From: Durusdinium trenchii
Lineage: Eukaryota > Sar > Dinophyceae > Suessiales > Symbiodiniaceae
NCBI GenBank assembly: GCA_963970005.1
Contig: CAXAMN010000003.1
Coordinates: 234,344-298,343 of the forward strand
Reading direction: 5' to 3'
Length of the DNA: 64,000 bases
Part shown: positions 55,401 through 64,000 of the stretch, one piece after another
Layout of the letters: each line of letters begins with the position of its first letter
Position numbering within the stretch: position 1 is the first letter of the stretch
Made by a program: the position numbers and the translations under genes
Notes under the pieces: generated by a model
The model's input: only the letters and a program-made list of their open reading frames with translations
The model's database searches: none
Told to the model about the DNA's origin: nothing

Positions 55401-57475
55401 GAGAGACATAGCGACACTGACACCATGCGTGGAACACACCAGCACTTCTATGATATGTGTACACAACCATATCTGAGCTGGACAACACACCCACGTTTCG
55501 ATGTGCAAGTGATGGGAACAGCCCACTCCGCATGACGAATCGGAGAGAGGTCCCGGTTCAGGGCACTACTCCACTGCCAGAGAGAGCTCGCACGAGACTT
55601 CTGCGCAAATTTGCGCGGACAGAGCGGGCGACGCTGATTTCCAGGATCGGGAACGATCGGCATGGAATTCGCAGAATGGTTTGTCCATGAGGCATGGGAG
55701 TACTGTAGATCGATCCCAAGTGAATGGCATGGACGAGATCGAACCCCCATTTGGAGGTAGGATGAGATCGACATATATGTTTGCATTGGTATTTTGTCTT
55801 TTAAGTCTAATGATTTTATGATTATTATAAAGTAATTATGTGCATCCTCTCTCTCAACATGCTCAACCAACGAACCATCCTGCGGTTGTTCCCAAAGCAT
55901 CGGCCATTGCGATGAACCTAGTGGCACTGCTGCAGTTGGATCACGCCAAAATACCATGGTGTCACTAGAGTTGGTGTCACTACCAGAGTATAGATTATGG
56001 TTGTTTTTTGTTCAAAGACCTCCAAAAGACTAGACCTGTAGAGTTCATTCACAAGTGCAGGTGTCAGAGGATCGAAGTCATTATGCATTACATCTCTCAT
56101 TCTCTGTTCATCCAAAACACCCGCAGCCAGTCATCGGCTTGGCTCGTTCTTCCCGAAAGGTTCCAGTCGGAGCCGCGCCCCACGTATGTTTTTTTTTTTT
56201 CACTCGCTCGTGCGGCGGTAGTTTGGTGCTTTTGAAGAAGGGAAAGTCGTACCGTTAGCCAAGGTTTTGCAGTGTGAAGGAATGAACTATAACTGGATCA
56301 CCGTGGACACACTTGGCAACACACCTGCAGCTGCAGGAGTGTTGCGATGACGAGCGCAGCTGAAGGACTCCAAAGCTTCTTAGCCTTCAAACCGCAACCA
56401 TCAGCAGTCCGGGAGCCTCACCCTTTGTGACAGCGAGCTGACCAGCCAACCGATTTTTCTGGGTCGATGACGGGACCAGGGCCCTGGGTGAGGGCTCCTC
56501 TTCAGGGTCCGACCGTCTTACGTGATCGAACCGCAGCGAATTACGATCTAAACTACGTTATCCTCCATGGTGGGTGTTGACCCACGGGGTCGTGACGGCG
56601 CCAGTGACGACGTGCCGTTTCAGGGGCCTTCGCAACAAAGCCACGTCCAAACCGAGAGGTGTGAGAATTAGAGGGAGATGCCAAACATGTGACGACTGGT
56701 GCTGGCCATCGCTGTCTATAAGCTGAAGGTCGGATTGCAAACGTCTTCCAGCTTTCCTGGGAGATGTTTAGGAACTGGGGCAGTCCAGATGGCAGGCAGC
56801 TTGGGGCAGCTTGTATGATTGGTTCAAAGGTCCACAGCCAACCGTCGATATGGTTTGGGTGATGTGTGCTGATATGTGGATTATGCGGATGAGCCATCCC
56901 CCATTCCTCCAACTTCCCTCAGAAACAAGGGATCAATCTCTCTTCGTCGGCAAACATCCATTTCCTTCCCCATCCGCCTTGGAGTCCCAAAATGCATTCT
57001 GCTTGGTGGTTGAAAAACGAAAACGAAACGTTTCAATACTCCCAAGCAAAGGTTTGAACATGAACATACCTGAAACATTCTGAAACCACCACCCAGCACA
57101 ATCTACCGTGGCCAAACGATCGAGGGCCGTCCCTCTTCAAGAACATAGGGCAGGGGCATCTGTGCCCTCCCCAGAACCCTCCAGAACCCCAAACGTTTAA
57201 GAAGATCTTCGTCGATCGGACACGAAGAATGTTTTACTCAATGACACGACCGAGAGACTGGATGAAGATGGCGGAATATGGCCAACGATCTGGGTCCCTT
57301 GAGTCTTCAATCCTTTGGCTACAAGAGCCATGTCGACGAGTTTCTCTGCTCATTCGAAGGACCCGGAGCAGTTGATCGTCACTTGGGCCGCGCTTCCAGC
57401 ACTTTGGCAGAAGCGTCACTGGAAGACGAAGCCGCACAGGTGGCCTTTCTCCACGGCGGCCAGGGGGGTGCTTGA
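52480..57475 (+). CDS. Unrecognised multi-exon gene, divergent from the 51 kb exons
   Basis: Plus-strand exons: 52480-52690 after acceptor GGTGCAG (HEDVRKAHLLGPFRESDVL, SGFLRSLFQEAFALACGTG), about 53030-53189 (RPIVRLARFLRRAGGAQRL), 53216-53430 (IYKVEASETPQPAMVDLG, TLVVHPCALMVLLQPLPN), 53470-53540 between CCTGCAG and a GTGAGA donor (LVPNVADTAQEVFKVHFS), about 53675-53741 with a GTGAGT donor (TVRTCPIVSDPGRSLFNLQ), about 54840-55026 (LPFETSFQFHWDVALTV), 55247-55370 (MRFGQLFGAPTSHPIPN, REPVKPEKAGSGWDEAP), about 55545-55660, about 56130-56183, about 56565-56658 with a GTGTGA donor (DGASDDVPFQGPSQQSH), about 56900-57050 and 57278-57470 (SFGYKSHVDEFLCSFEGPG). The splice signals here are mostly canonical GT-AG, unlike the minus-strand genes. 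No family was recognised. Confidence 0.55.
53760..54830. other. Intron-like stretch, no firm exon
   Basis: T-rich and ACAC/CCCC simple sequence. A possible small plus-strand segment at 54268-54335 (ARTLGPHPRTDDDSDG) is too weak to call. Confidence 0.4.
55128..55206. mobile_element. Hairpin/GGAGGCCAT repeat, inverted copy
   Basis: ATGGCCTCCCACC and ATGGCCTCCAACC lie 23 bp apart, preceded by CTAGAAGCA. In reverse complement this reproduces the paired GGAGGCCAT words of the 30.7 kb element. Confidence 0.4.
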
Positions 57476-57509
57476 AAAAAAGCACCTGAACACAGAAAGC
57501 ACTACCAGG

Positions 57510-57700
57510 AATCACATGTTGGGGTGGGTATTGGAGGATAGAGATGCCAACATCCACTCACTGGATGGTTGCTTCAGTGAGGGGATGTTTGACCGTGTAG
57601 ACTTCGAGGGCTTAACCCTCGATCGCTCGATCCTTCGATCCCGCGTGCTGGATCCCTTTTTGGTTTTCCCAGTCCTGAGGAGGTTGAGTGTTGAGTGACT
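57510..57700 (+). CDS. Possible further exon of the 52-57 kb gene
   Basis: The plus strand reads HMLGWVLEDRDANIHSLDG, then GMFDRVDFEGLTLDRSILRS, protein-like and stop-free for about 190 bases. The frame differs from the previous exon, so an intron must intervene near 57480. Confidence 0.45.
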
Positions 57701-57719
57701 TGACGTTCCTTCATGTCCG

Positions 57720-58530
57720 ACTGCAGTCCAGAAGTCCGGTCTTACCATGAGACAATATGAGATAGTGAGAGTTCTTCAAGTCAGGATGGACTTCCGGCCC
57801 AGAATTCTGAACGATTGGGTTCTGGATTGAAAGATATTGAAACATCTCCAGGGGGCAGCCACAATGTGATGGTCGAATCTAAAACATAAACATTCTAGAA
57901 CAATCTACGTTTGGACAAACCTCGAGTCGTGCGAGTCGTGCGAGTCAACCTCATGCCATCAACCTTGACAGGGCTATCCCCTCAAATGACCACATGATCA
58001 CACACCAAAGCTGCGGGAATTTGCCCCACTGCGCCGCCTCGCAGCTAGCATAGCCTATGCCTCGCCGTTCAAAGGCATCACCGCCTTTTCCCCTCAGCCG
58101 TGTGGAGCGGTGTGGAGCAAGAAACCCGGAAGGTCAGTGATGTCCTTTTGGGAAGAGACGGGTCGTCTGGGTACCAGACGACCTATTGGTTGTACATTTG
58201 GGGTATCCTCTCCATTAATCAACCAACTAATAGTAACATGCCATCTATGCCCTTGGTTTCAGGAAAAAACCGGGAGGTGCTCAATGCCATTTGTAGAGAG
58301 AGTTTCGCGGAAGTTGGGAACGGCTGTCACTGCTGTCAAGACCTTTTCCTGAGAGATGCGCAGTCCTTTTTCCTGGCAAAAATACTCATGAAGGACCTTG
58401 CAACCAACCGAACTTTCAATTGCCAAACACTTCTCCACACACTACAGTAAATGGCATGTCAATTCCTCACACTTTCTGAACACCTTTGGAACACACTATT
58501 TCCCGCTCACGATATCAACAAAGCAGCGGA
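57720..58530. other. Mostly non-coding
   Basis: A weak plus-strand open stretch at 58270-58450 (EVLNAICRESFAEVGNG) is the only candidate exon. GTCGTGCGAGTCGTGCGAGTC near 57927 is a short tandem repeat. Confidence 0.35.
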
Positions 58531-58564
58531 ACAGGAACAAGAACTTGACTTGCCGGTCCGAGAA

Positions 58565-59395
58565 GCGTAAGGCTTCCCGAAGCTCCAGGTTTTGCTGTTC
58601 CTCGGAGATGAGAATGGTCAACTGTCTGGCAGACTGTGGGCCCCTGGCCCCTTCCTCCTTCACGTGGGGGGAGAACGGCCATGAAGGATGAACAGTTCAA
58701 GCCTGCTCTAAGTTCTTTAAGTTCAAAGACTTCTGCCACGTCTTCGGAACCGTTTCTGCGCGACCCCGGCCGAGAAGAAGCCAGACGAACAAGCTTTTTG
58801 CAGCGCCTCCGAAGGCCAGGGTCGACCCAATCGACGGAATCGATGGATCGGATCGCAAGATTTGGCCCCTTGACCCTAAGACCATCAGGTTGACCTGATG
58901 TTGGAGGCAACTGGCTTTGTCTCGGAAGCAGGAGATCCAGGAAAACCGCCTGGCAGTCACACCTCTGAGACCAGAATGTCGGGTCACGGGACTCCAGTCA
59001 CTCCGGACAGAAAGGTTTACATTTCAATTGGCCAAAAAGAGTAGTCCCTGAACGAAAGGACCCTGGACCATAAAGTAATGACCATTTAGTTTGTGGAGCC
59101 AGTGTAGATGCGAACTAAACAAGAATAGAAAGCCAAGCTGGTTCAAGCTAACCGGGCTAAAGCACATTAAAGCCATGCCCCCAATTGATTGGAAGCCATC
59201 CGAATAGCCATGGACCATTTGAATCGCATGGAAGGCTTGTGGCATCCCTGGCTTCATCCCCCACCTTCGCGATCTGCATTCCATCGGCTGCAGAAACGCC
59301 GCCAGTGGCGTTCCTCGCGCCGCAGGCAGCCCACAGCGCTAGAGGCTGACCTCAAAACGGGAGAGAACCATATGGATGTCCTAAACCTGGACATC
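58565..59395 (+). CDS. Plus-strand exon candidates, unknown
   Basis: 58681-58895 reads MKDEQFKPALSSLSSKTSA and FLRDPGREEARRTSFLQRL. About 59262-59370 reads SAFHRLQKRRQWRSSRR and TALEADLKTGENHM. Both are basic and Ser-rich. The antisense frames are also open, so strand is judged from composition and from the neighbouring plus-strand exons only. Confidence 0.35.
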
Positions 59396-59429
59396 CGCTG
59401 GTCCGCTGGGTTCATATTATGACATATAT

Positions 59430-59525
59430 CACTTGGACCTGGACCTTCAAAGAGGTGTCCAATGGAGATCCCTAGGTAGTGTAGGGGCTTCCATTGGCGA
59501 CCCCTTTTGAAGGTGCTGGGACACA
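59430..59525. mobile_element. Terminal-inverted-repeat element, copy 4
   Basis: GGACCTTCAAAGAGGTGTCC at 59439 pairs with CAGCACCTTCAAAAGGGG (read inward from 59520). Its interior TCCAATGGA…CTAGG…GGGGCTTCC follows the same order as the interior of the 61.5 kb element. Confidence 0.6.
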
Positions 59526-59529
59526 GTTG

Positions 59530-60900
59530 AAGAACCAACACACGACGAGGGGCAACCAACACCCGTTGGTCAATCTTCCACCGACGACATAGTAGCCCGC
59601 TTAGGGTATCCTCCACCGGCTTAATTAGAGTGTCCGAAACAGAAATGAAACTGGATTCCGCCCCTGACTTGTTGTTGCCGATTTCTGTACCTTGCAAGGC
59701 CTATATTATTTTGGGACCAGGGAATCCACATGTGCATTTTTTTTGTTCAAACACGTTCGCACAAAAACCCGCGCATCCGGCCTTTTTTGTCAAACATTAT
59801 TTTTTTCTAAAAGTCCTCCGAATATTGGGTTTGATTGGGTTTTATCAATATAATTGTTTGGATTTTTGTCGATAAAATGTTGATAAAGTTTGGGTTTCAT
59901 ATGGGTACGCTTTTGTACGGTATTGTTTTTTGTCCATACGGCTAAATACGCTAATTCGTTAATTAAAATGTCCATACGATAAAATGCTGTCCAAATACAG
60001 CCTTCGCACAAACAAATGTGTTTATACGCCTTTCCAGGGAGTTGAAGAACAAATCGATGGACCATTCATATGGTTCAGGTATGTTCAGGTAAATGTCATT
60101 TGGAACATGTTGCAACCAATCTAAAGCAGCTCCCGAAACACTGTCAGCAAAAGGACACCAAAGAAATCACAACCAACTCATCAATCAGTCCATGTTGACA
60201 ATTGATTCGTAACCCCCCTACCAGCGCTACCAGAATGGTTCTACATGTCCATGTAGTATGTAAATACATCAACAGTCTAGATTACTATCGCCAAACACTC
60301 CATGGGACTGGCATATATGCCTACATTTGACCCCCAGTCAACCACCCCTGGCCTGATCGGCAGTCCGGACTGGCATCATAATATGGAAAAATCCTTGGGA
60401 TCTTTTGATGACCTTCGGATCGGTTCGATCTGCCCAGCCACAAATCGTCAGCCACGCATGCAGCGCCGAGGGAAGCTCCGCCTCCATCTGCAACACCGGA
60501 CTCTTCGACGCGGCGGCGGGGCGTTCCGGATCCAGGTGGAAAGCGAAGACCTGGAAGCTGTGAAGCTGAGACTGGCTTGATGCTGTGAGCAAGTGGAGGT
60601 GTTGGATGCGTTGATGATTTCTTTGGGAGATTGAAAACATAGTATGCGAAAAAGCAGCTCAATAAGATCAATAAGACGATTGTCTTCTTGAGAGAAGGAC
60701 TTATTGCTGCGAAGCATTAAACTGGTGCGAATGTTTAGGACGTGCTACTCAGAACTGATCCTCAAAATGAATTGATTTACCCCGTAATTTCACTGTCAAC
60801 CCTGTATTTGTCTAAGATATACCCCCCCAAAGAAACACACAATGATGAAACAATTTACGCAATTTATACATATATTATTATTATCATTATTGTTATAGTT
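59530..60900. other. Largely non-coding, AT-rich
   Basis: It holds T-runs around 59740-59900 and a TTATTATTATT microsatellite at 60865-60913. A GC-rich patch at 60440-60575 is open on both strands (minus FHLDPERPAAASKSPVL, plus AFRIQVESEDLEAVKLR) and may hold one exon of undecided strand. Confidence 0.4.
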
Positions 60901-60939
60901 ATTATTATTATAGGCTCAATGAACTTGAGTTCACTTGCA

Positions 60940-61110
60940 TGCCCTCCCTCGGCGCGGGCGCTTGCCTGCTCGCCCTGCAGCTGCAAGAAAGGCAAGTAAG
61001 CGCCACGCTTGGAGACACCCACCAGGTCGAAATCCCGTGCGAAGCGCTGGAGGCAAAACGCGCAGAGCGACCAACTTTCGCTGCCTCGGCTGGCGAGGCG
61101 AATCAGACCA
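60940..61110 (-). CDS. Exon candidate with CxxC
   Basis: The minus strand reads ESWSLCAFCLQRFARDFDLV, then KRGAYLPFLQLQGEQASAR. The antisense plus frame (VEIPCEALEAKRAERPTF) is open too. The aromatic and Cys residues favour minus. No family was recognised. Confidence 0.4.
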
Positions 61111-61522
61111 AGCTTGCGCCAGTGACCAACACAGTTCAAGGAAACATCATCAAACTGGAGGCAGTTTCAAGGTCCAACAGTCTGTAACTGGTTGTGCGAG
61201 CAGCGGAATGGATTTTGTTGCTCAACTTAATGCTACGGATGTTCCCGGAGGGCCTATCTGGTTCCCGAGCTAACTCTGATTTAAAGCAAGTTGGGCAACC
61301 TGACCCTTTACTTTGATTGAACTAAATGTAATTAGATGAGGTTGCTCATTTGGAGTATTATGATAAAGGTTGTTCTTTCGCGATAGACCGCGACAACACG
61401 CGGGCTGTTTGCTTCAGTCAGGCCCATTAGTCATAACGCCCCCCCGACACCTGATCAAGAACCGTCCAAAAGGGGCTGACCGACCTAACTGATCACTGCC
61501 GACCGAATCTTAGAGCCTAGAT

Positions 61523-61625
61523 AGTATACCTGGACCCTCCTGTCGGGGTGTCCAATGGACTACCCCACACTACCGGCCTAGGCTTCCAGACAGGGCACCC
61601 CGACAGGAGGTCCTGGTAGTATGAT
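61523..61625. mobile_element. Terminal-inverted-repeat element, introner/MITE-like, copy 3
   Basis: The left end AGTATACCTGGACCCTCCTG continues TCGGGGTGTCC. The right end read inward gives CATACTACCAGGACCTCCTG, then TCGGGGTGCCC. Arms are about 30 bp with about 85% complementarity, and the loop is about 40 bp. The arms match those at 7.47 kb. Confidence 0.8.
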
Positions 61626-61823
61626 ATAGTGGCACGTAATTATGGGATAGGCTATAGGGCTGCTCAACCTCTCTAGGTCCTCCAGATGGTCCACCGGTGA
61701 CGAAGAAGGACTGCAGTCTGAGGGACTCTGGAGCGACTCATTGAGGAAGTATGGGATCTCTCGCCAACTTCCTGAGCAACGGGGCCATGGTCTCGCCGTC
61801 TTTTTGGCGTTCAAAAACAAATA

Positions 61824-61941
61824 CACTCCCTGAAATCATCATGGGCGGAAGTGGAGTGAGTGAAAACCGGTTTGATCTGAACTGAGGGCCATGCCATGCA
61901 CTTCCGCAATTCCATGATGATTTCCAAGGAGTGTGATTATC
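61824..61941. mobile_element. Second TIR family, ACACTCCCTGAAATCATCAT
   Basis: The left arm ACACTCCCTGAAATCATCAT continues GGGCGGAAGTG. The right arm read inward is ACACTCCTTGGAAATCATCA, then TGGAATTGCGGAAGTG. A left-arm copy without an obvious right arm is at 30856-30887 (ACACTCCCTCAAATCATCAT). Confidence 0.7.
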
Positions 61942-62049
61942 CCACAAATCGTGCCCCTTCCTATCCCTTCCTATTCTACATCCTGTGGTTGAGGAAACTG
62001 GACAACACCTTGCAAAGGCCTCATCCAGGCGTCTCATGAAGAGTCTCAC

Positions 62050-62150
62050 CTCCAATTCTTCTGCCGGATCTTCCAGATGGCCTCTAAGCCCGCGCGATCC
62101 ACAGAGCGCAGCACAACAAAAAGAGCCTCGGTCTCGGCGCAACTCGCTGC
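62050..62150 (-). CDS. Exon candidate with canonical donor
   Basis: The minus strand reads AETEALFVVLRSVDRAGLEA, then IWKIRQKNWR, and stops at a GTGAGA donor. A CAG acceptor lies just upstream. The plus strand is also open here and reaches a GTGAGG at 62219, so the strand is not certain. Confidence 0.42.
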
Positions 62151-62326
62151 GAGTCACCGCCCGCAGCGAGGAGAGCCGCCAGTGGCGCGCAGGAGTTCAG
62201 AACGGGTGGCGAAACGGGTGAGGATCGACCAACCAAAACCAGTGAAGAACTAAAAGGATGCAGGAGCAGCTCCCAAGCTGGTGGTCCAAAATGATGCTCG
62301 AGAATATGATCCAGCCCATCATACCT

Positions 62327-62362
62327 GACACATACGCACACAAACACACACACACACACACG
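62327..62362. repeat. (CA)n microsatellite
   Basis: ACACACAAACACACACACACAC followed by GTATGTATTTAAATAT. Confidence 0.85.
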
Positions 62363-63009
62363 TATGTATTTAAATATATTCCAGAGAAACTGAAAATTAC
62401 ACAACCACCTCTTAACAATTCTTAACCAAGTGCACAACATTGCACAACCATCTTCACACCATCCTGACATTCTTGGATATCTGAACCAAGCAACTGCAAT
62501 TCGGTCGCCTCACGTCACGCCCTACCCTCTGCCCCAACAAATTGGAAACGATAATTTTGAAAGCTCCTCTGGCAGCCAGGGATGCTTTGGGACGAGGCCC
62601 AAACGCCAACGGCATCTGATTTCACCGTGAAATTTTCACGCCAACGCCAACGTATCTGAAGTTCGGCATCGACTGGAGCATCATTTCGGGCGTCCCGGCT
62701 GAAGCTTTGGTCCAGCACCAAACCTGAAGCTTTCGGCTGACCACATCCACAGCTTAGAGAATTTCATGATGCCTTCTTACAAAAACCGCGTGTTGCCGGA
62801 CACTGCACCCTGAATCAGCTGCAACTGGTGATGTTGATTGGACGAACATCGGTTACGCCGGTGACGTCTTCCACTCGAGACTAAACAACATGGACTAGCA
62901 TTTGGACTGGCAAGTCCTCAATACAAAGCATGCCAACTTAGCCATTGTACCATCTCTCCCGACACTAGCCGAAAAAATACATCGGGCTCGCCCCTGATAT
63001 TTGATTGTG

Positions 63010-63570
63010 CACGTGTCCAGGTAAGAGGAACTCTTGGTTTTGGGTGCATCAACGCTTTAACAAAGACGTCCACGACAATAGCACCCTCATGGGGAAGAAA
63101 ATGGGGACGTCTGACATCAACAAGACCGCCACTCTTAACACAATCTGTCCGTGGAAGAACAAAGACCCGTTGAGAGCAATCCACAGCACGATGCAACCCG
63201 TTGGGTAACTTCGGTTATTGTATAATATCAGGCACAACCTCAAACATCCAGTCTTGCCGTCCGGCTTTTGATCATGGCATCCTTTCCAATCCTTCCAACA
63301 TCCTTGGTCCATGTTACTGTTTTGTGCATGTCTTTCTGGAAGAAATGTTTGTCCATGTTAGTCCTGTCCTGGGGTCAAGGTCCTGGTCTTTCGTACCTTT
63401 ACGACCGGACGACCAATGAGGCACCAATGGCCTACCCTGAGTTCGCACCTGCCATGATGTTCGCTCCACGCCCACAGCGGTTGCTGCGGCTTCGCACTCC
63501 CGTGAACGGATGGATTGGAAACGCCACTATTTGTGTGACCGCCCTACCCCCCCTCTTAAACGCACCACTT
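63010..63570 (+). CDS. Unrecognised plus-strand exons
   Basis: Exon 1, about 63019-63204, reads KRNSWFWVHQRFNKDVHDN and TSDINKTATLNTICPWKN and ends at a GTAACT donor. Exon 2, about 63370-63560, reads SYLYDRTTNEAPMAYPEFA and LLRLRTPVNGWIGNATIC. The open frame continues to 63783, but composition becomes intron-like after about 63565. No family was recognised. Confidence 0.48.
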
Positions 63571-63808
63571 TCTCAAACATGTGAAAGAACTTGGCCCTGG
63601 TGGCCAGGACATTCAGCACAGTTTGAAAACACAAGAAAACACCAAAACCATGATGTGAAAACACCATTTACCTTGACAATGGCTTTAAAGTGCTTCAGCC
63701 CATACATGCAAAAGCGATATGTCACAATGGCTTGCCCCATGGTGGAAAAAAACAAAAAAAACGAGTGCAATTGGATCAATTAAGCGACTTTCAATCATAT
63801 ACTACCAG

Positions 63809-63934
63809 CACCCTCCAACAGGTCACTACTGTTTTTTTGAAAATGGGTTCCTTAAGAGGCTGCCTGTAGAAGCCTCTTAACAATCTTAGTAACCACATAC
63901 CCCAAAGGTACCAGTGTTGACCTGTTGGAGGGTG
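63809..63934. mobile_element. Third TIR element with nested hairpin
   Basis: The perfect 17 bp inverted repeat CACCCTCCAACAGGTCA (63809-63825) / its complement (63918-63934) encloses a second perfect inverted repeat TTAAGAGGCT / AGCCTCTTAA (about 63852-63880). Confidence 0.8.
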
Positions 63935-64000
63935 TTTCCACACATGTGTACTTTGTTGAGACCCACTGTCCCCAGATGTGAGGAAAACCATGGATGCTAT

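Noticed and set aside
63268..63783. A single 171-residue plus-strand protein
   Set aside because: Only 63370-63560 looks protein-like; the remainder has intron-type composition, so it is reported as an exon, not as an intact gene.
1..64000. Dinoflagellate spliced-leader relic, tRNA or 5S genes
   Set aside because: I scanned for the leader core and for conserved RNA-gene boxes by eye and saw no convincing match; a covariance-model search would be needed to exclude them.

Overview
The window looks like nuclear DNA of a dinoflagellate, probably one with a large, sparsely coding genome. Coding sequence occurs as many short exons (about 70-500 bases) separated by long, repeat-filled introns. Several introns must begin with GC or GA rather than GT for the reading frame to continue, and acceptors are often followed by G, as is known for dinoflagellates. 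Several protein families are ones I recognise as strongly amplified in dinoflagellates. I see no bacterial operon structure, no rRNA or tRNA gene, no CRISPR array and no spliced-leader relic. All exon boundaries below were read by eye.

Layout. (1) 1-6.9 kb, minus strand: a C5 cytosine-methyltransferase-type gene (about 6.9-4.2 kb), followed directly by a gene with a GHTHEDVD / DUF7869-type, transposase-like core (about 4.1 kb to beyond the left edge). (2) 7-10.2 kb, plus strand: an unrecognised multi-exon gene. (3) 10.5-18.2 kb, minus: an RCC1-repeat (beta-propeller) gene with a likely signal peptide; most of its repeats are each split between two exons. (4) 18.8-24.4 kb, minus: exons of unknown proteins and of a multi-pass membrane protein that resembles the XK family weakly. 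(5) 24.5-36.3 kb: mostly repeats. It holds an interspersed ACAAAATCAACC motif array, a plus-strand exon unit present two to three times, microsatellites with an assembly gap, and a minus-strand exon chain at 31.1-34.1 kb. (6) 36.5-51.6 kb, minus: a transposase-like gene with a long Pro/Ala-rich region (44.1-36.5 kb). Upstream of it is a second, different SAM-methyltransferase-like gene (46.5-44.7 kb) preceded by Lys-rich disordered and acidic exons. (7) 52.5-59.4 kb, plus: an unrecognised multi-exon gene or genes, divergent from the 51 kb exons. (8) 60-64 kb: exons on both strands among hairpin elements.

How it fits together. Twice in this window a DNA- or SAM-methyltransferase-like gene lies immediately upstream, on the same strand, of a transposase-like gene. 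This suggests mobile units that carry or co-travel with methyltransferases, but I cannot tell one transcription unit from two. The non-coding space carries several families of short (about 70-130 bp) terminal-inverted-repeat elements that resemble introners or MITEs, and tandem duplications that span exon-intron borders.
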